Assembly (NCBI GenBank): GCA_023261345.1
Contig: JAHFPE010000009.1
Span: 1-11,176, forward strand
Direction: 5' to 3'
Source: Candidatus Woesearchaeota archaeon
GTDB lineage: Archaea > Nanobdellota > Nanobdellia > Woesearchaeales > ARS49
DNA length: 11,176 nucleotides
The notes under the pieces are model-generated. The model searched no databases, had not been told where the DNA came from, and worked only from the letters and a program-made list of their open reading frames with translations. Position 1 is the stretch's first letter; each line of letters begins with the position of its first letter. Positions 6,082-11,176 of this stretch are shown here, piece after piece. The translations under genes were made by a program, and so were the position numbers.

Positions 6082-6294
6082 TTGTATGTTTCTGCTCACT
6101 GTTTGTGTGGTTTATTGTTAGTGTACATTGTTGTGTTTTTCTGTTCGTGTCATTTGTTCGTGTTGAATCGTCGTCGTAGTGAAAGTCGTCGTCGTGAGAT
6201 TCGTCGTAATAGTCGTCGTGATCATCGTCGTGAGGGGGGTTGTCGGGGGGAAGCTTCCCCCCGCATAAACGCTGTTGCTAGTTGTAGTGAATAG
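6082..6294 (+). CDS. Possible small membrane protein with arginine-rich tail (doubtful)
   Basis: A 70-codon frame opens with TTG. It would encode one hydrophobic segment (about residues 7-28) followed by a basic tail of repeated RR/RRR blocks (NRRRSESRRREIRRNSRR and on) and a short Gly/Ser end. The Arg blocks come from CGT repeats whose spacings are all multiples of three, which is what a coding repeat would show. Against it: no Shine-Dalgarno; the nearest TATA-like element (TTTATTTA, 6063-6070) is only 12 nt from the TTG; the hydrophobic part may merely reflect GT-rich DNA; and no family is recognised. Confidence 0.22.
   Translation: MYVSAHCLCGLLLVYIVVFFCSCHLFVLNRRRSESRRREIRRNSRRDHRREGGCRGEASPRINAVASCSE
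6168..6231 (+). repeat. Cluster of five in-phase TCGTCGT repeats
   Basis: TCGTCGT starts at 6168, 6186, 6201, 6213 and 6225, with spacings of 18, 15, 12 and 12 bp. The first two copies are extended to TCGTCGTCGT. It is a short degenerate repeat in the gap between the convergent debranching enzyme and glmS genes, immediately before a 20-bp palindrome. Confidence 0.7.
6244..6263. repeat. 20-bp perfect palindrome, G6/C6 arms
   Basis: CGGGGGGAAGCTTCCCCCCG is identical to its own reverse complement over 20 bases. In RNA it would fold from either strand into an 8-bp, mostly G-C stem with an AGCU loop. It lies between convergent genes, so a two-way transcription block or mRNA 3'-end stabiliser is possible. 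No T-run follows on either side, so it is not a standard intrinsic terminator. Confidence 0.75.
6274..6291 (+). repeat. First copy of an 18-bp imperfect direct repeat
   Basis: GTTGCTAGTTGTAGTGAA matches 6333-6350 at 16 of 18 positions. The copies are 59 bp apart, which is not a multiple of three, so the similarity is unlikely to come from repeated coding sequence. Confidence 0.55.
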
Positions 6295-6328
6295 AAATTA
6301 GTAAAGGTCTTTCATTTCTTTCTTTATT

Positions 6329-6357
6329 CTTCGTTGCTACTTGTAATGAAGTTTTTT
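6329..6357 (+). terminator. Stem-loop plus T6, probable terminator of the galT-debranching operon
   Basis: CTTCGTT at 6329-6335 pairs with AATGAAG at 6345-6351 (seven pairs, one of them G-U), leaving a 9-nt loop, and is followed by TTTTTT at 6352-6357. A pyrimidine-rich stretch (6309-6332) precedes it. Archaeal polymerase stops at T-runs, so termination of plus-strand transcripts here, just before the glmS 3' end, is plausible. Confidence 0.45.
6333..6350 (+). repeat. Second copy of the 18-bp imperfect direct repeat
   Basis: GTTGCTACTTGTAATGAA, the partner of 6274-6291. This copy forms most of the stem-loop followed by six T residues at 6329-6357; the first copy is not followed by a T-run. 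Confidence 0.55.
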
Positions 6358-6373
6358 CAGTGCCTGTCTTTTT

Positions 6374-8164
6374 CTACTCCACCGTCACACTCTTCGCTAA
6401 ATTTCTTGGCTTATCTACATCAAGTCCTTTTGCGCTTGCAACATAGTATGCGAGTAGTTGCAGTGGTATCATACTAAGAATTGGCTGGAGTTCTGGGATG
6501 ATTTCTGGGATGATGATGACGTGTTCTGCGAGTTTGTTTAGTTCTGGATTAACTCGTGTTGTTATCGCAATTATTGCTGCTCCTCGCGCTTTGCATTCTT
6601 GAATACTACTCAAGTTCTTCAAATACAGTTCATCGTTTGGAATTAGCACTACAACCGGAAATCCTTTTTGTAATAGTGCAATTGGTCCGTGTTTCATTTC
6701 AGCTGCTGGAAATCCTTCCGCGTGAATGTAGGAGATTTCTTTGAGTTTTATTGCGCCTTCAAATGCGATTGCAGAGTGCAGTCCTCTTCCAAGAAAAAAT
6801 GCGCTTGTACAATGTGCTATAGACTCGGCGACTTGTTGCATAACTGGCGCGCAGGCAAGTGTTTCTTTCACAGCACTTGAAAGAGAGTGAAGTGCAGTGA
6901 TGACTCGTGCATTTTGGTTGGGTGAAAGATGTAGTGCGAGGAGGACTAAACTTGTGAGCATGCACGAGACTGCTTTTGTGGAAGCAACACTTATTTCTGG
7001 TCCTGCGTGCAAATAAATTCCTGAATCTACCTCTCGACTTATTGATGAGCCGACAACGTTGACGATTGCAAGTGTTTGGCTTCCTTTTGTTGTTGCTTCT
7101 CGAATTGCCGCAAGTGTATCAGCTGTTTCTCCAGATTGCGAAACTGCAACAACTAGAGTTCTTGACGAAAGAACAGGATCTGCGTAACGAAATTCAGATG
7201 CGAATTCAACACTTGTAGAAATTCCAGCAAGACTTTCAATGATTTGTTTACCGAACAAGCATGCGTTTCTTGCGCTTCCGCATGCAACGAGAATGACTCT
7301 TTGAACATCTTTTGCAAGTATACTTATTTTAATTGCAGATTCAGTAATGCGTCCGCGAAGTGTATTTGCAATTGCTTCTGGCTGTTCCATGATTTCTTTT
7401 TGCATGAAATGCTTGAACCCTCCGCGTTCTGTTTCTGACCTTAATACTTGTAGACGATGAACCGCAAGTTCTGCAGCACCGCCATGAAGGGTAGTGACTG
7501 TATAATCATTTGCATGAATATCTGCAAGTTGGTTGTCTTCAAGATAAACTACATTATTTGTATACGGAAGGAGTGCGGCTGCATCTGAAGCAACAAACAT
7601 TTCTTCTTTTCCAATACCTAAGATAACTGGCGAGCCTCGTCTGGCTGCAACAATGCGATTCTCAGAACTGAAAAGAACTGCAAGACCAAAACTTCCATCA
7701 ACTTTGAGCAATGCTTTTTTTACTGCAGTTAGAACATCTCCCGAGGTTCCGCCAGTTGTAAGTTCTTTCTCAATTAAATGACTTAACACTTCAGTATCAG
7801 TATCTGACATGAACACATGTCCCTCCCAAGTGAGTTGTTCTTTTAGTTGTGCATAATTCTCTATAATGCCATTATGGACAACTGCAATTCGTCCAGTGCA
7901 ATCAGTATGTGGATGCGCATTGATTTCTGTTGGTTCTCCGTGTGTCGCCCATCGAGTATGGCCAATTCCCAGTGTTGCAGTTAATTGTGGAACTACTTTT
8001 GATAAGTCTGAAATTCGCCCAGCGCGTTTTATGATTTGTAGTCCAGTTGGAATTCGAACACAAATGCCTGCGCTATCATATCCTCGATATTCAACGCGAT
8101 GAAGACCATCAAGAAGTATTGGAATGGAATCACGAGAACCAATATAACCCACAATTCCGCACAT
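6374..8164 (-). CDS. glmS: Glutamine:fructose-6-phosphate aminotransferase (isomerizing)
   Basis: Makes glucosamine 6-phosphate from fructose 6-phosphate and glutamine in the cytoplasm, the entry step to UDP-GlcNAc for surface glycans and protein glycosylation. The start is fixed by chemistry: MCGIVGYIG at the ATG at 8162-8164 puts the nucleophilic Cys directly after Met; an in-frame ATG 15 nt upstream would bury it. The 596-residue protein has a class-II glutaminase domain (about 2-215; YRGYDSAGI, HTRWATHGEPTEINAHPH, VVHNGIIENY) and two SIS sugar-isomerase domains. SIS1 contains SVEFASEFRY and SQSGETADTL (342-351) and GPEISVASTKA (388-398). SIS2 contains LGRGLHSAIAFEGAIKLKE and EMKHGP, and the end DKPRNLAKSVTVE is canonical. 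The stop codon is TAG. It is transcribed divergently from the prepilin peptidase gene. Confidence 0.97.
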   Translation of the reverse strand: MCGIVGYIGSRDSIPILLDGLHRVEYRGYDSAGICVRIPTGLQIIKRAGRISDLSKVVPQLTATLGIGHTRWATHGEPTEINAHPHTDCTGRIAVVHNGIIENYAQLKEQLTWEGHVFMSDTDTEVLSHLIEKELTTGGTSGDVLTAVKKALLKVDGSFGLAVLFSSENRIVAARRGSPVILGIGKEEMFVASDAAALLPYTNNVVYLEDNQLADIHANDYTVTTLHGGAAELAVHRLQVLRSETERGGFKHFMQKEIMEQPEAIANTLRGRITESAIKISILAKDVQRVILVACGSARNACLFGKQIIESLAGISTSVEFASEFRYADPVLSSRTLVVAVSQSGETADTLAAIREATTKGSQTLAIVNVVGSSISREVDSGIYLHAGPEISVASTKAVSCMLTSLVLLALHLSPNQNARVITALHSLSSAVKETLACAPVMQQVAESIAHCTSAFFLGRGLHSAIAFEGAIKLKEISYIHAEGFPAAEMKHGPIALLQKGFPVVVLIPNDELYLKNLSSIQECKARGAAIIAITTRVNPELNKLAEHVIIIPEIIPELQPILSMIPLQLLAYYVASAKGLDVDKPRNLAKSVTVE

Positions 8165-8187
8165 GAATTCGCTTTTCAAAAAGCTGT

Positions 8188-8195
8188 TTTTTAAG
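8188..8195 (-). promoter_or_regulatory. TATA box of glmS
   Basis: CTTAAAAA on the minus strand ends 24 nt before the ATG of the MCGIVG start. This gives independent support for that start and for a leaderless mRNA. Confidence 0.5.
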
Positions 8196-8215
8196 GTTGT
8201 GGATTTGAGCTTCGT

Positions 8216-8240
8216 AAGTTCACTGTAAAGTTCACGGTGA
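8216..8240. promoter_or_regulatory. Tandem AAGTTCAC motif in the glmS/peptidase divergent region
   Basis: AAGTTCAC occurs at 8216-8223 and 8228-8235 with a 12-bp period, close to one helical turn, and the second copy runs into a small inverted repeat TCACGGTGA (8232-8240). It lies about 20 bp upstream of the glmS TATA box and about 60 bp upstream of the peptidase TATA box, a suitable place for a regulator of either gene. No regulator is identified. Confidence 0.3.
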
Positions 8241-8260
8241 TTTAGAGTAGATGGCGCTCA

Positions 8261-8294
8261 ATAACGTGAGCAGTAGCGACCTTGCGAACGTTAT
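8261..8294. promoter_or_regulatory. 7-bp inverted repeat upstream of the prepilin peptidase TATA box
   Basis: ATAACGT at 8261-8267 is the reverse complement of ACGTTAT at 8288-8294, with a 20-bp spacer. It ends 8 bp before the TATA box. A chance match is possible; an operator is the functional alternative. Confidence 0.2.
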
Positions 8295-8302
8295 CATCAT
8301 AG

Positions 8303-8310
8303 TTTTTATA
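8303..8310 (+). promoter_or_regulatory. TATA box of the prepilin peptidase gene
   Basis: TTTTTATA ends 22 nt before the ATG at 8332. It supports that ATG, rather than the more upstream in-frame ATG at 8251, as the translation start of a leaderless mRNA. Confidence 0.55.
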
Positions 8311-8331
8311 CCCCCTTCACTAATCAAAGAT

Positions 8332-9003
8332 ATGCTTGAACTAATAATTCTCACAATTGCTACAGTGTTATGCACGTGGGGAAGCATCACTGACTTACAA
8401 ACAAGAGAAGTTCCTGATCTTCTCAATTATGTTGTACTTGCGCTTGCATTGTTTTTAAGAATTGGAGCGAGTATTTGGTATTTAGATTGGACATTTATGG
8501 TAGATGGGCTCTTTGGCTTTGCCATCATGCTCGCAGGTGGTATGGCACTATACTATTCTGGTCAATGGGGAGGAGGGGATGCGAAACTGGTACTTGCCAT
8601 TGGTATGCTACTTGGGTCCCCTCTACCACTGAATGGCTTACTTTTCTCATTCATCATTAATTCATTGTTCGCAGGAGGAATCTATGGGTTGTTCTACCTT
8701 GGTTACTTGTGGAGGAAGAACAACGAACAGGTTCTACCAAACATACAATCTTTTTGGAAAAAAACACGCGTGATGCGAACGTACCTACTCGGAATTTGGA
8801 TTACGGCAATACTTAGTAGTTTAGCCCTTCTCTTTTTCTCTTCTTTTTTTCTCACATTCATCGGACAGGTACTAATTGAATCAATGTTCGTTCTTCCCAC
8901 AGTTGCGCTCATTACTTACTTTTTGTACATAGTAGTTCGGGCTGTTGAACAAGTTGCATTACTCGTTCATGTCCTTCCAGCACAACTAACTGAAGGAGAC
9001 TAG
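8332..9003 (+). CDS. A24 prepilin peptidase, catalytic membrane domain ended by in-frame TAG
   Basis: A membrane aspartic protease that removes class III signal peptides from archaellin or pilin precursors. With the ATG at 8332 it has 223 residues before the TAG. Transmembrane helix 1 (about residues 2-20) leads straight into SITDLQTREVPD with catalytic D21. The second catalytic residue is in GQWGGGDAKL (D83, the GxGD motif). Several more hydrophobic segments follow, to about residue 210. The in-frame ATG at 8251 would add 27 residues, but they overlap the TATA box and shift helix 1 away from the N-terminus. The frame stops at TAG 9001-9003 directly after LTEGD, where related archaeal proteins, as I recall the family, continue with Trp and a C-terminal domain. 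That domain is encoded in the same frame downstream. The substrate genes are not in the window. Confidence 0.85.
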   Translation: MLELIILTIATVLCTWGSITDLQTREVPDLLNYVVLALALFLRIGASIWYLDWTFMVDGLFGFAIMLAGGMALYYSGQWGGGDAKLVLAIGMLLGSPLPLNGLLFSFIINSLFAGGIYGLFYLGYLWRKNNEQVLPNIQSFWKKTRVMRTYLLGIWITAILSSLALLFFSSFFLTFIGQVLIESMFVLPTVALITYFLYIVVRAVEQVALLVHVLPAQLTEGD

Positions 9004-9225
9004 ATTGAACGAGATGTTATCGTTGCTGGAAAAATAATCTGTGGACCAAAAGATTTAGGAGTTACAACAGAACAAATCAGAGCGCTTAAGAAAATGCATC
9101 GGCAAGGAAAAATAGATACTGTACTTATCAAGCAAGGAATTCCCTTTGTTCCAACTTTTTTGTTAGGACTTATTATGACAATGCTAATTGGAAATGGAGC
9201 GATTGTGCTGATGACCCTTATTTAG
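9004..9225 (+). pseudogene. C-terminal domain of the prepilin peptidase beyond the in-frame TAG
   Basis: The reading frame of the peptidase continues after TAG 9001-9003 for 73 sense codons to TAG 9223-9225. It encodes GKIICGPKDLGVTTEQIRAL, then KIDTVLIKQGIPFVPTFLLG and a final hydrophobic helix. This agrees with my recollection of the archaeal A24 C-terminal domain (type II): a GPKDLG stretch, a V.VK.GIPFVP motif and a membrane anchor. No in-frame ATG, GTG or TTG occurs near its start; an ATT at 9004 lies 5 nt after GAAGGAG (8992-8998), but those bases also encode the conserved EGD. The simplest reading is a TGG-to-TAG change in one gene (298 codons from 8332). Readthrough, reinitiation or a sequence error are alternatives. 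Confidence 0.7.
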
Positions 9226-9228
9226 AAT

Positions 9229-9687
9229 TCAACAATATTTTTCTTTTACATTGTCTAAAACTAAATTGAAACGTTCACTTGAGAAACGTCTTCTAACTTC
9301 TCGAATTTTGCTGAAATAATCAACATGTGCTGAACAGATTTCTTGAATTCCCTCAATAACTTCCATTTCGCAAACAAGGTCCTTTTGTAACGGAATCATT
9401 CCTGCCGCAATTGCTATGACTTCTGCATGATACGTCCCGGGCGCAATCTGATCTGTATGCATTGACCACTCTGTACTCCAGCAATTACTCCATGTTTGTC
9501 TTATGCCAAACACAGGAATTAAATTTGAAGTTGCCTTTTGAATTTGTGGCACAATTTTTTCCGGCACTGCTCCTGAACCATACGTTTCTAAAAGTATTGC
9601 TTCAACACCTCCATCTATTACGCAGTTAAGAAGAGCGCTTGTTGTGGGAAAAGGCGTAACATAGACTACTGCAATATTTGAAGTCAT
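9229..9687 (-). CDS. Asparaginase-like protein, C-terminal domain only
   Basis: The 152 residues resemble only the C-terminal Rossmann-like half of the L-asparaginase/GatD family: VVYVTPFP, then GVEAILLETYGSGAVPE (family V.LEG.G.GNVP), IPVFGIRQTW where the family has a PVV.TSQ stretch, and AGMIPLQKD (family GVIPG.D). The N-terminal domain with the catalytic threonines is absent, so amidohydrolase activity is not expected. The ATG at 9685-9687 is followed by sound coding sequence, and a TATA box lies 22 nt upstream, so it may still be expressed. The same frame stays open upstream to a TGA at 9736-9738. It sits downstream of gluRS on the same strand, which recalls the GluRS/GatDE Gln-tRNA pathway. 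It converges on the prepilin peptidase with a 3-bp gap. Confidence 0.6.
   Translation of the reverse strand: MTSNIAVVYVTPFPTTSALLNCVIDGGVEAILLETYGSGAVPEKIVPQIQKATSNLIPVFGIRQTWSNCWSTEWSMHTDQIAPGTYHAEVIAIAAGMIPLQKDLVCEMEVIEGIQEICSAHVDYFSKIREVRRRFSSERFNLVLDNVKEKYC
9238..9247 (+). terminator. T-rich stretch after the prepilin peptidase
   Basis: TTTTTCTTTT begins 13 nt after the final TAG of the peptidase frame and lies inside the 3' end of the convergent asparaginase-like gene. T-runs of this type end transcription by archaeal RNA polymerase. Confidence 0.35.
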
Positions 9688-9797
9688 AAAAAGTGAACGT
9701 TGACCGCGTTTTATAAGACTGAGTGTTATCCAGATTCAAAATTGCAATCGCCCATGAAGTCTAATTCTTTTACTGCAATGCCCCGCTTCAATATTGC
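9688..9797 (-). pseudogene. Possible frame-shifted remnant between gluRS and the asparaginase-like gene
   Basis: Directly after the gluRS stop codon a 23-codon frame reads AILKRGIAVKELDFMGDC and then NFESG before a TAA. The asparaginase frame, open from 9735, reads LIKRGQRSLF just before its Met. FES(G/P) followed by a short linker and then the VVYVTP strand is the order expected in the middle of an asparaginase, so this may be decayed coding sequence with a frameshift near 9735. The match is weak, and the region also holds a TATA box. Confidence 0.25.
9709..9716 (-). promoter_or_regulatory. TATA box before the asparaginase-like gene
   Basis: TTATAAAA on the minus strand ends 22 nt before the ATG at 9687, the same spacing as at other promoters in the window. 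It suggests the shortened gene could be transcribed separately from gluRS as a leaderless mRNA. Confidence 0.45.
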
Positions 9798-11176
9798 TTA
9801 TTTGTGAGTGTACCAAAACACCAACTTGTCTTTTTCTTTTTTGTCAAGTCTGCAAAATCCGAATCTTACCAGTTGAACAACAGTCCCAACTTCAAGATTG
9901 CGCAAGCCAGATTCTCCGAGCCCAGTAACGATAGAAGCATCAGGCATGAGAACATTAACTGCAATTGGTTTTTCATTTTCCTCCGCATTTGCCGAAAGCC
10001 ACTGCAGAATTTGTGGTGCTTTCTCTCGTACTTCTGCAAATTCAAGAGAGTGTAGTTTGTATCCTTTTGTAGTCTTGGTAAAGTTGCAACAATCCATGAG
10101 ACGATAAATTTTGTGTTGTTTGATTTCTGCAACATCACGTTTTGAGAGATAAAATTCTTCATTAGAATGAATTATTCGTCTGCCTGCTTCCTCCTTTTCG
10201 GGATGAAGAGGAATGCTACACGCTTTTGCTTTTGCGCCATGAATCGTTACTTTAACTGGATCTTGAACAAAGAAATATCTGTTGGAGATTGGATCAATTA
10301 TTTTGCGATTTTCTGCTTCAAGTGATGCCCATTCGAGAGTTCGCTCATTTTTTGTAATTCCAATATTGAAAAGAAAATTTTTAATTCCTTCTGGCATGTA
10401 ACCTCTGCGTCTTAGCGCAATTAGTGTTGTGAGACGAATGTCGTCCCATCCTTGCAGTTCTTTATTCGCAATTTTTTCGCGTATTTTACGTTTGCTTGCT
10501 TCAACACCCACAAGATTAATGCGCGCTTGTTCAATAATTAATGTTGGCTTAAAACCCATGTGCTGTTGTAGTTCAACTTGAAGGTCTGCTCGAAGCTCAA
10601 ACTCCTTTCCTCGAACTCTGTGGGTTATTCCTTCAATTCCATCCGAATATGCTGCTGCAACATCATAACTTGGCCACACACAATATTTAGTGCCATGTAG
10701 ACAATGAGGTTTTTTGATGATTCTGAACATGACTGGATCGCGCATAACTCCGTTGTTATGGTTCATATCTCCTTTGTACCTCAGAGAAACTGTGCCTTCT
10801 TCGTATTTCCCACAAAGCATGTCATTCCAAATTTTTTTGGTTTCAAAAGGATTCATTGTTCTATGTTCGCATTCCTCACAAAGCTCACGTTTTTTGCGCA
10901 TAAGCTCCACATCGCACAAGCACGCATAAAAAATTCCTTTGTCAATACATTTTTGGGTAAGATGGTACATTTCTGCCAGAGTATCCGATATGTTCACTTG
11001 TTTATCCCAATCAATGCCAAGCCAATGAAGTAGTTCGCTTATAGCAGAGTAGTATTCTTTTCTTGCAAGCTCAGGATTTGTATCTTCAAACCGAAGAATG
11101 AACTTACCTCCATATCTTTTTGCGTATGTCCAGTTAAAAAGCGCTCCTGCTGCATGACCAATATGAGCAACGCCTG
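9798..11176 (-). CDS. gltX: Archaeal-type glutamyl-tRNA synthetase (5' end outside window)
   Basis: A class I synthetase that charges tRNA-Glu in the cytoplasm; archaeal forms usually also mischarge tRNA-Gln for GatDE to amidate. The frame is open to the window edge: 458 complete codons are visible, and only the N-terminal part, roughly 100 residues in this family, is missing. A GTG at 10997 lies inside the gene and is not the start. The ATP-binding motif HIGH is at 11154-11165, followed by GKFILRFEDTNPE. The KMSKS-like motif appears as ASKRK at 10485-10499, with the archaeal/GlnRS-type beta-barrel C-terminal region after it, rather than the bacterial helical cage. A four-cysteine cluster (CLC and, 11 residues later, CEEC) at 10869-10922 could bind zinc. 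It ends with TAA 110 bp before the asparaginase-like gene. Confidence 0.93.
   Translation of the reverse strand, partial: GVAHIGHAAGALFNWTYAKRYGGKFILRFEDTNPELARKEYYSAISELLHWLGIDWDKQVNISDTLAEMYHLTQKCIDKGIFYACLCDVELMRKKRELCEECEHRTMNPFETKKIWNDMLCGKYEEGTVSLRYKGDMNHNNGVMRDPVMFRIIKKPHCLHGTKYCVWPSYDVAAAYSDGIEGITHRVRGKEFELRADLQVELQQHMGFKPTLIIEQARINLVGVEASKRKIREKIANKELQGWDDIRLTTLIALRRRGYMPEGIKNFLFNIGITKNERTLEWASLEAENRKIIDPISNRYFFVQDPVKVTIHGAKAKACSIPLHPEKEEAGRRIIHSNEEFYLSKRDVAEIKQHKIYRLMDCCNFTKTTKGYKLHSLEFAEVREKAPQILQWLSANAEENEKPIAVNVLMPDASIVTGLGESGLRNLEVGTVVQLVRFGFCRLDKKEKDKLVFWYTHK

Noticed and set aside
6035..6373. CRISPR array or structured ncRNA suggested by repeated TCGTCGT
   Set aside because: The repeat units are only 7-10 bp with 2-8 bp between them, there are no spacers of CRISPR size, and apart from the palindrome and the terminator hairpin no complementary arms are seen.
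8165..8179. Five-codon N-terminal extension of GlmS (start at 8179)
   Set aside because: The catalytic cysteine must follow the initiator Met; MCGIVG at 8164 provides this and fits the TATA spacing.
8251..8331. 27-codon N-terminal extension of the prepilin peptidase
   Set aside because: It spans the TATA box at 8303-8310 and puts extra sequence before the first membrane helix, which normally starts the protein.
9798..10997. GTG at 10997 as the gluRS start
   Set aside because: The frame stays open to the window edge and encodes the HIGH motif and FILRFEDTNPE upstream of this codon.

Overview
The window looks like a piece of an archaeal chromosome, most plausibly from the DPANN / Woesearchaeota-like part of the tree. 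The lineage is an inference: no rRNA or ribosomal protein is present to place it. Support for Archaea comes from the gene families: an archaeal-type CMP kinase, an archaeal-type glutamyl-tRNA synthetase, and a membrane A24 prepilin peptidase with an archaeal C-terminal domain. It also comes from promoter form: AT-rich TATA boxes lie 22-26 nt before ATG codons that have no Shine-Dalgarno sequence, which points to leaderless mRNAs. Coding density is high, the DNA is moderately AT-rich, and no tRNA, rRNA, CRISPR array or transposase is visible.

Layout from left to right. (1) 103-1288, plus strand: a CMP kinase and a histidine-phosphatase/phosphoglycerate-mutase-family enzyme, each with its own TATA box. 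(2) 1397-3194, minus strand: a two-gene thiol-redox operon (ccdA-type electron transporter, then a membrane-anchored thioredoxin with a DipZ-like C-terminal domain). It is closed by a stem-loop plus T-run and flanked by a 19-bp imperfect direct repeat. (3) 3321-6034, plus strand: a GalT-type nucleotidyltransferase translationally coupled by an ATGA overlap to a glycogen-debranching-type glucosidase. (4) 6035-6373: a 339-bp gene-poor stretch with in-phase CGT repeats, a 20-bp perfect palindrome, an 18-bp imperfect direct repeat and a probable intrinsic-like terminator. (5) 6374-8164, minus strand: glmS. (6) 8332-9225, plus strand, divergent from glmS: a prepilin peptidase whose frame is cut by an in-frame TAG at 9001 just where the conserved C-terminal domain begins. 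(7) 9229-9797, minus strand: an asparaginase-like C-terminal domain without its catalytic half. (8) 9798 to the window end, minus strand: gluRS, with its 5' end outside the window.

Functional themes. The GalT/debranching pair and GlmS point to hexose-phosphate, polysaccharide and amino-sugar metabolism. The CcdA/thioredoxin pair points to export of reducing equivalents across the cell membrane, and the prepilin peptidase to surface filaments. GluRS lies beside an asparaginase-fold remnant, which recalls the archaeal GluRS + GatDE route to Gln-tRNA, but the remnant cannot be an intact GatD.

The items most worth checking are the in-frame amber codon (mutation, sequencing error, readthrough or pyrrolysine decoding), the direct repeats bracketing the redox operon, the catalytic-domain-less asparaginase, and the repeat-rich interval at 6035-6373.
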